This document shows, one piece after another, positions 36,605-44,678 of a DNA stretch of 64,000 bases. The notes under the pieces were generated by a model. That model ran no database searches. It worked only from the letters and a program-made list of their open reading frames with translations, and was not told where the DNA came from. This DNA is from an uncultured Alphaproteobacteria bacterium (GTDB lineage Bacteria; Pseudomonadota; Alphaproteobacteria; HIMB59), in NCBI GenBank assembly GCA_902521465.1, contig CABYRL010000001.1:1-64000 (forward strand), written 5' to 3'. The translations under genes and the position numbers were made by a program. Position 1 is the stretch's first letter. Each line of letters begins with the position of its first letter.

Positions 36605-37579
36605 TCAATATTGATTTTTATATTCCTCTTCAGGAACTAAATTTTTAAGCTTTTTATTTTTGAAATAACGAACAATTTCTTCTGTTGCCTCAATCTCCAT
36701 CTTTGTGCGGCAATCTTCAGTCATTGAACCCATATGAGAGGTTAAAAGACAGTTTTCAATACCAATAAGACCTCCTACATATGGTTCATTTTCAAAGACA
36801 TCAATAGCTACTGCTGATAGATGTCCCTCTTTTAAAACTTTAATAAGATCTTTTTCTCTTATTATCCCTCCTCTAGAAGTGTTAATAAGGAATGCATCTG
36901 ATTTCATTAATTTTAAATCTTCATATGAGAGCATGTTTTTAGTTTTTTTTGTCAGAGGTAAATGTAAAGAGACTAAATCAGCTTTTTTTAAAATTTGCTC
37001 TTTACTTGCCTTTGAAATCCTCTTATCAGAGAAAGTCAATCTTGATTTATCAATATCATTAACTAATATTTTTTTTGGCGATAAAGCTGAAAGTTTATTA
37101 ATTACATCTGAGCCAATTCTTCCAGCACCTATAATTCCTATAGAGATTTTAGAAAATCTTTTTCCAAAATACCTATTCCATTTTTTTCTGTGCATTGATT
37201 GGTTAGCTTGATGTGTATGACGTATGATTGATATCATTAAACCAATTGTCAGCTCAGCAACTGCAGGAGCAGGAGCTTCTGGTGTATAAGTCACTAAAAT
37301 CTTATTTTTTTTTGCTGATGATAAATCTAAGTTATCTAAACCAACCCCAACTCTGGAGATAATTTTAAGTTTATTTGCTTTATCTAAAACTTTATCAGAA
37401 ATTTTTTCAGTACCCGCAATTAATGCATCAAAGTCATAGATCATATTTGCAAGCTCTCTCTCTTTTAGTTTTCTACCCATTGGGTTAATAAAGTACTCTA
37501 TGTTCTCTTTTTCTAACATTTTAAGTGGTTTATTATTCATCACAGCAAATGGGGCAGTAGTAATTAATACTTTTGGCAT
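36605..37579 (-). CDS. D-3-phosphoglycerate dehydrogenase-like 2-hydroxyacid dehydrogenase
   Basis: A 324-aa NAD-dependent D-2-hydroxyacid dehydrogenase with complete catalytic set: Rossmann motif IGIIGAGRIG, Arg in NTSRGGIIRE, Glu in DVFENEPYVG and His in LLTSHMGS. It resembles SerA but lacks the C-terminal ACT domain, as do many hydroxypyruvate/glyoxylate reductases and short PGDHs. Unlike the relative at 15.9 kb no catalytic residue is missing. It ends 33 bases from the convergent CDP-alcohol transferase and likely has its own promoter. Confidence 0.8.
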   Translation of the reverse strand: MPKVLITTAPFAVMNNKPLKMLEKENIEYFINPMGRKLKERELANMIYDFDALIAGTEKISDKVLDKANKLKIISRVGVGLDNLDLSSAKKNKILVTYTPEAPAPAVAELTIGLMISIIRHTHQANQSMHRKKWNRYFGKRFSKISIGIIGAGRIGSDVINKLSALSPKKILVNDIDKSRLTFSDKRISKASKEQILKKADLVSLHLPLTKKTKNMLSYEDLKLMKSDAFLINTSRGGIIREKDLIKVLKEGHLSAVAIDVFENEPYVGGLIGIENCLLTSHMGSMTEDCRTKMEIEATEEIVRYFKNKKLKNLVPEEEYKNQY

Positions 37580-37666
37580 ATTTAAATATCTTCGTTATTA
37601 AATAACCTTTAATTTAAATGATAAATTTTTTACCATTGAATTTAATAAGAAATGTTTATTATTCAT

Positions 37667-37685
37667 TTATAGTATGAAACTATAA
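37667..37685 (-). other. Weak inverted repeat after the 118-aa membrane protein gene
   Basis: On the minus strand TTATAGT and ACTATAA form a 7-base stem around a 5-base loop, 10 bases beyond the end of the membrane protein gene. There is no T-run after it, so it is a poor intrinsic terminator and may only protect the 3' end. Confidence 0.3.
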
Positions 37686-37694
37686 GGTTTTTAT

Positions 37695-38051
37695 TTAATT
37701 TAAAATAAATAAATAAAGTTCCATTAAAATTTTTGCGATAGTTAGCGTGATAATGAAAAATATAATCTTTATAATGATCTTGGTAATTCTTCCAGTTTCA
37801 AAACCTGCATAATAAGCTTCAAATATATCAAAATTATTGAAAAACTTTTTATTTACAAAGTTTTTAAGTAAAAAAAATAATTTTGCTAATGGTCTAACAA
37901 TTACGTAATTTCCAATTATGGAAAATACAATAACAATTACTAAACTTATGTTCATTGCAAAGGACCAAATAATTAGTGACCCAATCCAATATCCTAAAAA
38001 TAGTAACCTTTCTTTTTGTTGAGGGTGAATATAAGCCTGAAAAAAATTCAT
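37695..38051 (-). CDS. Small multi-pass membrane protein of unknown function
   Basis: A 118-aa protein with three or four hydrophobic stretches (around residues 18-50, 55-63 and 95-117). A central polar loop holds FEAYYAGFETGRITK. I do not recognise the family. It begins 1 base after the leucine dehydrogenase-like gene, so it is the last gene of a Nudix-dehydrogenase-membrane protein operon. Low Cys and many Phe/Ile suggest a simple structural or accessory role; function is not assigned. Confidence 0.6.
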   Translation of the reverse strand: MNFFQAYIHPQQKERLLFLGYWIGSLIIWSFAMNISLVIVIVFSIIGNYVIVRPLAKLFFLLKNFVNKKFFNNFDIFEAYYAGFETGRITKIIIKIIFFIITLTIAKILMELYLFILN

Positions 38052-38052
38052 T

Positions 38053-39084
38053 TTATTTTAATCCATCTAAAGCCATTTCGCTTGCAATATTGGATGCTAA
38101 AATTGAATTATTCAGAGATTTTTCAAAGATAAATTTTGTACGTGATTTTATTTTTTTTAAAAGGTCATCTACAATTTTATCATTTGGTTCGAGATTTTCC
38201 TTAATGCTTAATCTAGAACCTAAAATAATTACACCACCAGCATTGGCACAATAATCAGGACAATACAATATACCCTCATTATTTAATTCTTTTTCTATAT
38301 CTTTATTAGCCAGTTGATTATTTGCTGCTCCAGCAATCATTGATATTTTATTATTAGCAAAATTTAAAAACTCCGTGTTCAAATCACCTCCTCCTGCACA
38401 AGGAGAATAGATGTCAATTTTTTTAAAGGATGTATCCTGGAGTTGACTACAAAATTTATAACCATCTCTCTCAATCAAATCTTTTTTATGTTCTAAGTCA
38501 GAAATTTCAATATTTGCACCGTCTTTTTTACACAAAGAAGCAATTCTAGACCCAGTCTTACCATATCCTTTGATAAATATATTTTTATTTACTAATGAGT
38601 CTTGTCCGAATTTAAATTCGACACATCCTAACATTGAGTAATAAACACCTAATGCGGTACTTAATCCAGAGTCAGAACCTATAGGGTTACAAACATGATC
38701 TGAGTATTCTCTAAATCCTCTTAAGTCCTCATCAACAGTTCCCATATCTCCAGCTGTTATATAAGTACCATTAAGTTTGTTTAAAACCTCTCCAAACAAA
38801 CTATATGCATCTTTTTTTTTTATTTTAGAGTGAATAGTAGCTTTCCCCCCACCAAAGGGAAGTTCAGCTAAAGAATTCTTATATGTCATTGCTTCAGCTA
38901 ATTTTAAAACATCTTCTTCTTGCTTATTTAAATCCTGATAATTGAAATATCTACATCCCCCCAAGGCAGGGCCTCTTTTAGTATTGTGAATAGCAATTAC
39001 TGAGTAGAAATTAAATTTATCCTCCTCAGCATAGACTACTCTTTCAAATCCGTCTTTTTGTTTATCTTTTATATTTAAAGTCAT
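38053..39084 (-). CDS. Glu/Leu/Phe/Val dehydrogenase family (leucine dehydrogenase-like)
   Basis: A 343-aa NAD-dependent amino acid dehydrogenase. The substrate region ALGGCRYF and the two catalytic lysines K69 and K81 in MTYKNSLAELPFGGGK lie at positions nearly identical to leucine dehydrogenase. The dinucleotide site is KGYGKTGSRIA near 170, with acidic DLEH after the second strand, consistent with NAD. It would deaminate branched-chain or aromatic amino acids to 2-oxo acids. It overlaps the Nudix gene by 23 bases. Confidence 0.85.
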   Translation of the reverse strand: MTLNIKDKQKDGFERVVYAEEDKFNFYSVIAIHNTKRGPALGGCRYFNYQDLNKQEEDVLKLAEAMTYKNSLAELPFGGGKATIHSKIKKKDAYSLFGEVLNKLNGTYITAGDMGTVDEDLRGFREYSDHVCNPIGSDSGLSTALGVYYSMLGCVEFKFGQDSLVNKNIFIKGYGKTGSRIASLCKKDGANIEISDLEHKKDLIERDGYKFCSQLQDTSFKKIDIYSPCAGGGDLNTEFLNFANNKISMIAGAANNQLANKDIEKELNNEGILYCPDYCANAGGVIILGSRLSIKENLEPNDKIVDDLLKKIKSRTKFIFEKSLNNSILASNIASEMALDGLK

Positions 39085-39478
39085 TACTACTTATATAGTC
39101 AATTATTTTAAGGTCACCCTCTAAAAAATCATATTCACGAATATCCTTAATTTCAATCCATTTTAGTTCTTTGTGAAAATTATTTATAACCTTACCACTG
39201 AAATTATTGACTAAATAAAAATATATGAATACACATTTATTCGAGTATTTATAATTGAAATCATAACTGATCAGTTCATCACAATTAATTATATTAATTG
39301 ATAGCTCTTCATTTATCTCTCTAATTAAGGCCTCTTCATTTGTCTCATTTTTTTTGATTTTACCTCCAGGAAATTCCCATTTTAATGGATGATCCTTAAA
39401 GTTTGGTCTTTGACATATCAAAAGTTTATCATTTTGAAGTATTAAGCCTGCTACAACTTTAATTTGTTTAATTTTCAT
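39062..39478 (-). CDS. Nudix hydrolase (MutT-like)
   Basis: About 138 aa. The Nudix box runs from GGKIKKNETNEEALIREINEE, matching GX5EX7REUXEEXGU except for the last Gly, which is replaced here (LSINI). KWEFPGG and CQRPNFKDHPLKW resemble MutT, which removes 8-oxo-dGTP, so mutation avoidance is the likely role. The ATG at 39478 is chosen because it starts right before the first strand; the longer frame would begin with a non-standard codon. It overlaps the DMT transporter end by 11 bases. Confidence 0.8.
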   Translation of the reverse strand: MKIKQIKVVAGLILQNDKLLICQRPNFKDHPLKWEFPGGKIKKNETNEEALIREINEELSINIINCDELISYDFNYKYSNKCVFIYFYLVNNFSGKVINNFHKELKWIEIKDIREYDFLEGDLKIIDYISSNDFKYKR

Positions 39479-40343
39479 ATTTTGTTTTAGCAATATAAAT
39501 ACCAATCAGGATTAATGTACTTCCAAAAAATTGGATCAATGTTAATTTTTCTTGGAAAAAAAAGTACGCCAATAAGGTTGCAGCAATAGGTTGTATCAAA
39601 AGACTCAAAGATGACAAGGAAGCAGATAAAAATGCCAGAGAGTAAGCTATAAAAGATTGTCCGATGAATTGGCATACAAAACCTAATAAAAATAGAATTG
39701 CTATCGCGTAGAAAGACTTTGGCACTAAACTTTGTTCAAAAAATATCGCAACTAAAAGTAAAATAATTGAACTTACACATCCTGAAAAAAACATAATCGT
39801 ACTTGAATTCAAATCTTTTCTTAATTGGCTAATAGTGAGAATATAAAAACCATACCAAATTGCTGTTAGAACACCCAAAAGATCTCCCAAAAATTGTGAT
39901 TTATAAAATTGAAAACTCTCACCTAATAATAAGGTCATACCGCTCATCGAAATAAATATGGCAATAAAAAAAAACTTAGAAAATTTTTCTTTAAGAAATA
40001 TTAAAGAAAATAAAATTACTACAATTGGAGCTAAATTAGATAAAAATGTTGCCTTAGAAACCGTGGTAAGTTTAATAGACAAATGCCAACAAATTAAATC
40101 TAATGAAAAAAAGACACCTGAAATAAAAATAATTAAAAATTTATTTTTTAACAAAGGAAAGTTTACTTTTTCAATAATTTTCAATGACCCAAACATTAAA
40201 AAAAAGGGAAGGCTCACGAATATTCTAAAAAAAGCAGTCATTATTGGGTCAACATCTGAAAGTCGAACAAATATAGGAGAAAAAGCAATACTAACTGCGC
40301 CAATAACTAATATTAGAAAAGGATTAATTTTTAAATTAGGCAA
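39468..40343 (-). CDS. DMT-family (EamA) transporter
   Basis: A 291-aa inner-membrane protein with ten predicted helices arranged as two EamA repeats (first ISIAFSPIFVRLSDVDP to about 140, second from about 150). The ending FFQEKLTLIQFFGSTLILIGIY is a typical second-repeat signature. Members export or import amino acids, nucleotides or small metabolites; the substrate cannot be read from sequence. It overlaps the MFS gene upstream by 8 bases and the Nudix gene downstream by 11, forming one leftward operon. Confidence 0.85.
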   Translation of the reverse strand: MPNLKINPFLILVIGAVSIAFSPIFVRLSDVDPIMTAFFRIFVSLPFFLMFGSLKIIEKVNFPLLKNKFLIIFISGVFFSLDLICWHLSIKLTTVSKATFLSNLAPIVVILFSLIFLKEKFSKFFFIAIFISMSGMTLLLGESFQFYKSQFLGDLLGVLTAIWYGFYILTISQLRKDLNSSTIMFFSGCVSSIILLLVAIFFEQSLVPKSFYAIAILFLLGFVCQFIGQSFIAYSLAFLSASLSSLSLLIQPIAATLLAYFFFQEKLTLIQFFGSTLILIGIYIAKTKYEN

Positions 40344-41532
40344 AAACTTCTTCAGATTTTTCTTTTTCTATAATTGGAAAATGGATAATTGCAGAAAATA
40401 GAGAAATTACTATCGCCATTATCCAAGCTATATCGAGTGAGCCATAAATATCTATTACTAAACCACCAATAAAGGAGCCAAGAAATGCTCCTGCTTGATG
40501 GGAAACCATTACAATCCCAAATAAGGTCGAAAGGTATCTTGTACCAAATCTATTTGAAACAATTCCTGAAGTCGGTGGGACAGTTGATAACCATAAAAGA
40601 CCAATACAACAACTAAAGGCTATAATTGTAAAATTGTTAGTAGGCAAAATTAATAATAGGAAAATTACTATGCTTCTTACAAAATAAATAAATGATAATA
40701 TATATTTTTTTTTAATAATACCTGAAACCTTTCCTGAAATTAAAGTACCAATCATATTAAATAACCCAATTAAAGTTAGTCCTGATGCAGCTATCGTAGT
40801 TTCTAAACCTTTAATTTTTGCAAAAACTGGAAGATAGTTCGAAATTAAAGCAACATGTAAGCCACAAACAAAAAATCCTAAAATAAGATAGTTGTAACTT
40901 TTATCTTTAAAGGCCTTTTTTAGGACATCTGATATTTTTCTTTTTGTAAATTCTTTCTTATCTTTTTTTTGTGGCTTAGGTAAAAGGAATATAAGTGAAA
41001 GAGGAATTATGAGCAGAAAAAACATTGATGTAATTTGAAAAGAAAAACTCCATTTAAAGGTTGTGACTAAAAATTGGTTAATTGGTGTAAATATAAACAT
41101 CCCTGTAGCAGCAAGAGACATAAGTATCCCTGTAACTGTGCTTTGTGTTTTGTCATCTTCAAAATATTTTGAGACTCCGCCAATTATAACTGGTACAGAA
41201 ATAACACCAGCAGAAATACCTCCAATTATGCCAATACCAAATAAAAAATGTAAAGGGTGTATCGCTGAAGAGGCAACATAGAAACTAAGAGATACACCAA
41301 AGAAGCCAAAACAAAGTGTTTTTACATAACCCTTTTGTTCAGCAAATGCGCCTGCAATGGGTGACATAGCTCCCCAAAGCAAATTGAAAAGACCATATGT
41401 AAGACCTATTATTGATGCACTAAAGACTGTAGAACTTAAAAGATCTGGGACATAGATCCCTAGAGACATTCTAAATCCGTTACCCACTGACAGTATTAAT
41501 CCAGCAACTAAAACTAATAGAATTGTTCTCAT
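40336..41532 (-). CDS. Major facilitator superfamily transporter
   Basis: A 398-aa carrier with twelve predicted helices. The start SVGNGFRMSLGIYVPDLL and the loop between helices 2 and 3 (GAFAEQKGYVKT) resemble the oxalate/formate antiporter and monocarboxylate-porter branch of the MFS. The central cytoplasmic loop (PKPQKKDKKEFTKRK) is strongly basic. It is the first gene of a leftward operon with a DMT transporter, a Nudix hydrolase and a leucine dehydrogenase-like enzyme, so organic or oxo-acid transport is plausible. Confidence 0.8.
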   Translation of the reverse strand: MRTILLVLVAGLILSVGNGFRMSLGIYVPDLLSSTVFSASIIGLTYGLFNLLWGAMSPIAGAFAEQKGYVKTLCFGFFGVSLSFYVASSAIHPLHFLFGIGIIGGISAGVISVPVIIGGVSKYFEDDKTQSTVTGILMSLAATGMFIFTPINQFLVTTFKWSFSFQITSMFFLLIIPLSLIFLLPKPQKKDKKEFTKRKISDVLKKAFKDKSYNYLILGFFVCGLHVALISNYLPVFAKIKGLETTIAASGLTLIGLFNMIGTLISGKVSGIIKKKYILSFIYFVRSIVIFLLLILPTNNFTIIAFSCCIGLLWLSTVPPTSGIVSNRFGTRYLSTLFGIVMVSHQAGAFLGSFIGGLVIDIYGSLDIAWIMAIVISLFSAIIHFPIIEKEKSEEVFA

Positions 41533-41604
41533 TTACTTAAAATATATGAATCATATTAAAAAAATATGTTTATTTTTGGGGTTAAATATCTATTATACGC
41601 CGTC

Positions 41605-41688
41605 ATGGGTTATCCTAAAAAACACAGAGGCAGAAGGAAAATCGGTTCACGAAAAAGAAGAGCTAAAAGAAGAGCTAAAAAGAAATAG
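41605..41688 (+). CDS. 27-residue extremely basic small protein
   Basis: An ATG at 41605 opens a 27-codon frame, MGYPKKHRGRRKIGSRKRRA and a further 7 basic residues, ending with TAG. Sixteen of 27 residues are Lys or Arg, plus one His. This composition and size resemble short ribosome-associated proteins such as bTHX-like or mitochondrial mS38-like (COX24/AURKAIP1) peptides. A TATTAT box at 41591-41596 lies so near the ATG that the mRNA may be almost leaderless. The gene sits between divergent MFS and msrB. The family is not certain, and an 80-aa frame that crosses it is a shadow. Confidence 0.6.
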   Translation: MGYPKKHRGRRKIGSRKRRAKRRAKKK

Positions 41689-41723
41689 TATTTTCAATTA
41701 TTATAATTTATCCCTGATATTTT

Positions 41724-42191
41724 ATGGTTGTTTTAAACAGAAGAAGATTTATATCAATACTTATTGGGGGATGTTTTGTTGGATATAAACCTTTAGTTGC
41801 CATGGAAAAATTAATTCTTTCAGATGAGGAATGGAAAATGAGATTATCAGAAGAGGAGTATTATATTTTGAGACAGCATGGAACTGAACGACCCGGGTTT
41901 AGCGTGCTTAACAATGAAAAAAGAAAAGGTACTTACCATTGTGCAGGATGTGAATTACCACTATTTTCATCGGATATGAAATATGATAGCGGAACTGGTT
42001 GGCCTTCATTTTTTGATTATCTTCCAAATGCTTTGGGGTTTAAAACAGATTTTAAATTGGTGTTTCCACGAAAAGAATATCACTGTGCTAAATGTGGTGG
42101 GCATCATGGACACGTCTTCAAAGATGGTCCAGAACCTACGGGTTTAAGATACTGTAATAACGGTATAGCCTTAAACTTTATACCAGATTAA
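41724..42191 (+). CDS. msrB: Peptide-methionine (R)-S-oxide reductase MsrB, probably exported
   Basis: A 155-aa enzyme that reduces methionine-R-sulfoxide in proteins. Two zinc CxxC pairs (CAGC and CAKC), GGHHGHVF and the catalytic Cys in GLRYCNNGIAL are present; the usual resolving position reads SGTGWPSF. Residues 1-25 (with NRRRF and a hydrophobic ILIGGCFVGY stretch) look like a signal or Tat-type leader, so the enzyme may act in the periplasm. It follows the tiny basic gene by 35 bases and converges on bioY with a 4-base overlap. Confidence 0.9.
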   Translation: MVVLNRRRFISILIGGCFVGYKPLVAMEKLILSDEEWKMRLSEEEYYILRQHGTERPGFSVLNNEKRKGTYHCAGCELPLFSSDMKYDSGTGWPSFFDYLPNALGFKTDFKLVFPRKEYHCAKCGGHHGHVFKDGPEPTGLRYCNNGIALNFIPD

Positions 42192-42733
42192 TTTTTTTTA
42201 ATTAGCAAATACGTTAAAGAAATAGCAAGTGCTATCTTTAAAAGTTCACTATAAATAAATGGATATAAACCTACGTTTATAGATTTCTCTAGTCCTATGA
42301 AACTAGATAAATGGGCAATACCACAAACAAAAATAATTAACGCGCCTATAAAAATAGACAAAATAATTTTTATTAAATTTTTATTGAAAAGATTTTTTGA
42401 AAAATATGCTATTACAAATGAGGCTAAAATCATTCCATAAAGAAATCCAAATGTTGGAGACATGATATAACCAAAACCGCCACCAGCAGCAAAGATGGGA
42501 AGACCAATAAGTCCAAGAATAACGTATGAAATAGTTGCATAAAACCCAACCATACCCATTGAGGCAGCAATAAAATATACAACAAAGGTTTGTAATGTCA
42601 TCGGCACAGGATAGAAAGGAATACTAACTTTACTAGAAACTGATAAAAGAATAATTCCTAAAAGAGAAAATACTATCTTTGATAAATTACTATGTGCGTA
42701 CTGACTTAAAATTGTTATATTTTTATTTTCCAT
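42188..42733 (-). CDS. bioY: Biotin transporter BioY
   Basis: A 181-aa membrane protein with six helices, the substrate-binding S component of the biotin ECF-type transporter. Diagnostic segments are VPMTLQTFVVYFIAASMG, GLIGLPIFAAGGGFGYI and SPTFGFLYGMI. BioY can act alone or with BioMN; no BioMN genes are nearby. This suggests the organism needs or salvages biotin, fitting a streamlined marine lifestyle. It lies downstream of the transaldolase gene on the same strand with a 38-base gap. Confidence 0.93.
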   Translation of the reverse strand: MENKNITILSQYAHSNLSKIVFSLLGIILLSVSSKVSIPFYPVPMTLQTFVVYFIAASMGMVGFYATISYVILGLIGLPIFAAGGGFGYIMSPTFGFLYGMILASFVIAYFSKNLFNKNLIKIILSIFIGALIIFVCGIAHLSSFIGLEKSINVGLYPFIYSELLKIALAISLTYLLIKKN

Positions 42734-42771
42734 ATTAATTATTTATAATTTTGAAGTGATTTGTGCAATAA

Positions 42772-43731
42772 TTATAATTGGCCTTTAATCAATTCTTTTA
42801 ACTTCAATAAATCCTTATTGAATAATCTAATACCCTCAGCTAGTTTAAAAGATGCCATCTGATTTTCATTTAAATGCCAACGAAATGAGCTCTCATTCAC
42901 ATTAATTCTCTCAATATCTAATAAAGATGAGTTTTCTTTTGATAATTTAAGTTTAATTTCATCATCGTTTTGGCTTAAATCCTCTAAAAGAGTTGGGCTG
43001 ATAGTTAATTTATCACATCCAGCTAAATTAATTATTTCATCTTTATTTCTAAATGATGCTGCCATAACAATAGTGTTATAATTAAATTTTTTAAAATAAT
43101 TAAAAATCTTCTCTACACTCTCAACACCGGGATCATTTGATGAGTCATAATCTTTTTGTGTATTTGATTTAAACCAGTCAAGTATCCTTCCCACAAATGG
43201 TGAAATTAAAAATGCCCCTGCTTCTGCACAAGCTATTGCTTGTGTTAAAGAAAAAATGAGTGTGCAATTACAAGATATACCCTCTGCCTCTAATTTTTTT
43301 ACTGCTTGTATTCCTTCCCATGTGCCTGCAATTTTAATTAATATTCTATTTTTGGGGACGCCTGATTGCTCATAGCTATTGATTATCTGCTTTGCCTTTT
43401 CAACAGTAGCTTCAGTATTAAATGATAAATCAGAGTCGACCTCGGTAGAAACATATCCTGGCACAATTTTGGTTAATTCTATACCAAAAGCAATAGTTAG
43501 TTGATCAGCAATATAATTAACTTGATCCTCAGTTTTAGAAAATTTTCTACTTTTTGAATTACTTATTACTTCATCAACTAGTTTTTTGTATTTGTTTGAT
43601 TGAACAGCTTTAAATATTAAAGATGGATTGGTAGTACAGTCATCTGGATTAAATTTTTGAATACTGTCAATATCTCCCGTGTCTGCAACAACTGATGAAA
43701 ATTTTTTAAGACTATCTAATTGAGATACCAT
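42772..43731 (-). CDS. tal: Transaldolase (TalB type)
   Basis: A 319-aa transaldolase of the non-oxidative pentose phosphate pathway. It moves a dihydroxyacetone unit between sedoheptulose 7-phosphate and glyceraldehyde 3-phosphate. The catalytic lysine is K133 in RILIKIAGTWEG, with D17 in VVADTGD and E97-region GYVSTEVD. Length and motifs match the 316-aa TalB of enterobacteria. It supplies or uses sedoheptulose 7-phosphate, the substrate of GmhA, but there is no operon link to the polysaccharide genes. Confidence 0.95.
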   Translation of the reverse strand: MVSQLDSLKKFSSVVADTGDIDSIQKFNPDDCTTNPSLIFKAVQSNKYKKLVDEVISNSKSRKFSKTEDQVNYIADQLTIAFGIELTKIVPGYVSTEVDSDLSFNTEATVEKAKQIINSYEQSGVPKNRILIKIAGTWEGIQAVKKLEAEGISCNCTLIFSLTQAIACAEAGAFLISPFVGRILDWFKSNTQKDYDSSNDPGVESVEKIFNYFKKFNYNTIVMAASFRNKDEIINLAGCDKLTISPTLLEDLSQNDDEIKLKLSKENSSLLDIERINVNESSFRWHLNENQMASFKLAEGIRLFNKDLLKLKELIKGQL

Positions 43732-43787
43732 GAAAATAAATATTCTTTCTTAACGATTGTTTAAGCTATATATTAATTGAAGTTCTT

Positions 43788-44294
43788 ATGCAAAAAAAAA
43801 TAATTATTTGTGGATTAGCAGATATCCAAGAGTGTGTTGATAAATTTAGCCCAGATAAAATGCTTACCATTATTAATAAAAATTTTGAACCTGAAACCCC
43901 ATCAGGTATGGATAAAAATAGACACTTAAAAATGTTAATTGATGATATTTCTGAGCCAAGAGAGGGATTTATACTACCTGAGAAACATCATACTCAAGAA
44001 TTATTAGATTTCACAGATGATTGGGATAAAACTAAACCTATTTTAGTGCATTGTCATATGGGTATAAGTCGATCTACTGCAACAAGTTTAGGCATAGCGG
44101 CAAAATACTCTCCTGAAAATATTGAACTTATAATTGAAAACTTAAAAGAAATTGCACCACACGCCAGCCCTAATAAAATTATGATGAGATATTATGATGA
44201 AATATTGGGTTTAGATAACAGACTTTATGGGTCAGTACCATACTTTGACCCTGAGCCGATAGAAGAAAGTAGAATAGTAGAGTTAAATTTTTAG
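43788..44294 (+). CDS. Cysteine-based protein tyrosine phosphatase-like protein
   Basis: A 168-aa protein with the P-loop HCHMGISRS (C89 to R95) of tyrosine and dual-specificity phosphatases. The general-acid Asp may be in the region LDFTDDWDKTKP just before the loop. It dephosphorylates phosphotyrosine or another phosphomonoester; the natural substrate is unknown. It is divergent from the transaldolase gene over 56 bases and is directly followed by the 52-aa zinc-finger-like gene, whose ribosome-binding site overlaps this stop codon. Confidence 0.75.
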   Translation: MQKKIIICGLADIQECVDKFSPDKMLTIINKNFEPETPSGMDKNRHLKMLIDDISEPREGFILPEKHHTQELLDFTDDWDKTKPILVHCHMGISRSTATSLGIAAKYSPENIELIIENLKEIAPHASPNKIMMRYYDEILGLDNRLYGSVPYFDPEPIEESRIVELNF

Positions 44295-44303
44295 GATAAT
44301 TAA

Positions 44304-44462
44304 ATGAATTATAGTTGTGAAATATGTAAAAAAAAGGTTGAGGAGCCTTTATATTGGGCTGATCCAAAGTTTTATAATATCCCAAAAAAAGTATTTTTTT
44401 GTGATGCTAAATGCTCACTAATTTATTACAAGAAAATTAAAAAATTATTTAAAAATCAATAA
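44304..44462 (+). CDS. 52-residue zinc-finger-like small protein
   Basis: ATG at 44304 opens a 52-codon frame with two cysteine pairs, C5/C8 (YSCEICKKKV) and C33/C37 (FFCDAKCSLIYY). The CxxC-x24-CxxxC spacing and aromatic residues resemble TRASH/MYM-type zinc or metal-binding fingers. An AGGAT ribosome-binding site sits at 44293-44297, overlapping the stop of the phosphatase gene, so the pair is translationally coupled. The C-terminus is strongly basic (KKIKKLFKNQ). The function is not known; metal sensing or an assembly role is possible. Confidence 0.7.
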   Translation: MNYSCEICKKKVEEPLYWADPKFYNIPKKVFFCDAKCSLIYYKKIKKLFKNQ

Positions 44463-44474
44463 ATTCAATACATA

Positions 44475-44499
44475 TAGCTGTGCAAATTTTGCACAGCTA
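44475..44499. terminator. Near-perfect inverted repeat after the zinc-finger gene
   Basis: TAGCTGTGCAAA (44475-44486) and TTTGCACAGCTA (44488-44499) form a 12-base stem around one central base (several central pairs must open to form a hairpin loop). It starts 13 bases after the stop of the 52-aa gene. The following T-run is poor, so it may be a weak terminator, a 3'-end stabiliser or a protein-binding palindrome. Confidence 0.55.
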
Positions 44500-44517
44500 A
44501 GTTCTATTATCTGCAAT

Positions 44518-44545
44518 TTGACTTTAGAAAAAAAATTAGTATAAA
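44518..44545 (+). promoter_or_regulatory. Sigma70-type promoter before the candidate sRNA
   Basis: TTGACT at 44518-44523 and TATAAA at 44540-44545 with a 16-base spacer form one of the best -35/-10 pairs in this window. The predicted start of transcription is near 44552, three bases before a long hairpin. It may drive a short RNA, the sbcB gene 127 bases downstream, or both. Confidence 0.65.
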
Positions 44546-44551
44546 CCCTAA

Positions 44552-44610
44552 ATCAAAAACTAGCTCCATCCTTATTCCTATCCTTACTTATTCCTCCGGG
44601 GCTAGTTTTT
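44552..44610 (+). ncRNA. Candidate small RNA: 13-bp hairpin with a C/U-rich loop
   Basis: Just after the promoter, AAAAACTAGCTCC (44555-44567) pairs with GGGGCTAGTTTTT (44598-44610), 13 pairs with one G-U, and ends in five Ts like an intrinsic terminator. The 30-base loop has no G and repeats TCCT/CCTTA units ending in CCTCC, complementary to Shine-Dalgarno sequences. A roughly 60-base transcript of this form resembles CU-rich-loop antisense sRNAs of alphaproteobacteria. The alternative is a leader attenuator of sbcB. Confidence 0.5.
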
Positions 44611-44678
44611 ATAATCCCTCAAAATTACAAATTAAACTTAAACTTTATTATAATATTTAATTGATATAATTTTTTAAT

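Noticed and set aside
38815-38825. Homopolymer T/A runs in genes as phase-variation sites
   Set aside because: Runs of 8-10 A/T are everywhere in this AT-rich DNA, so no single run stands out as a contingency locus.
41546-41788. 80-aa frame with a Glu/Lys-rich centre
   Set aside because: It crosses the 27-aa basic gene in another frame and overlaps the msrB start; its sequence shows no domain and its coding quality is poorer than that of the frames it covers.
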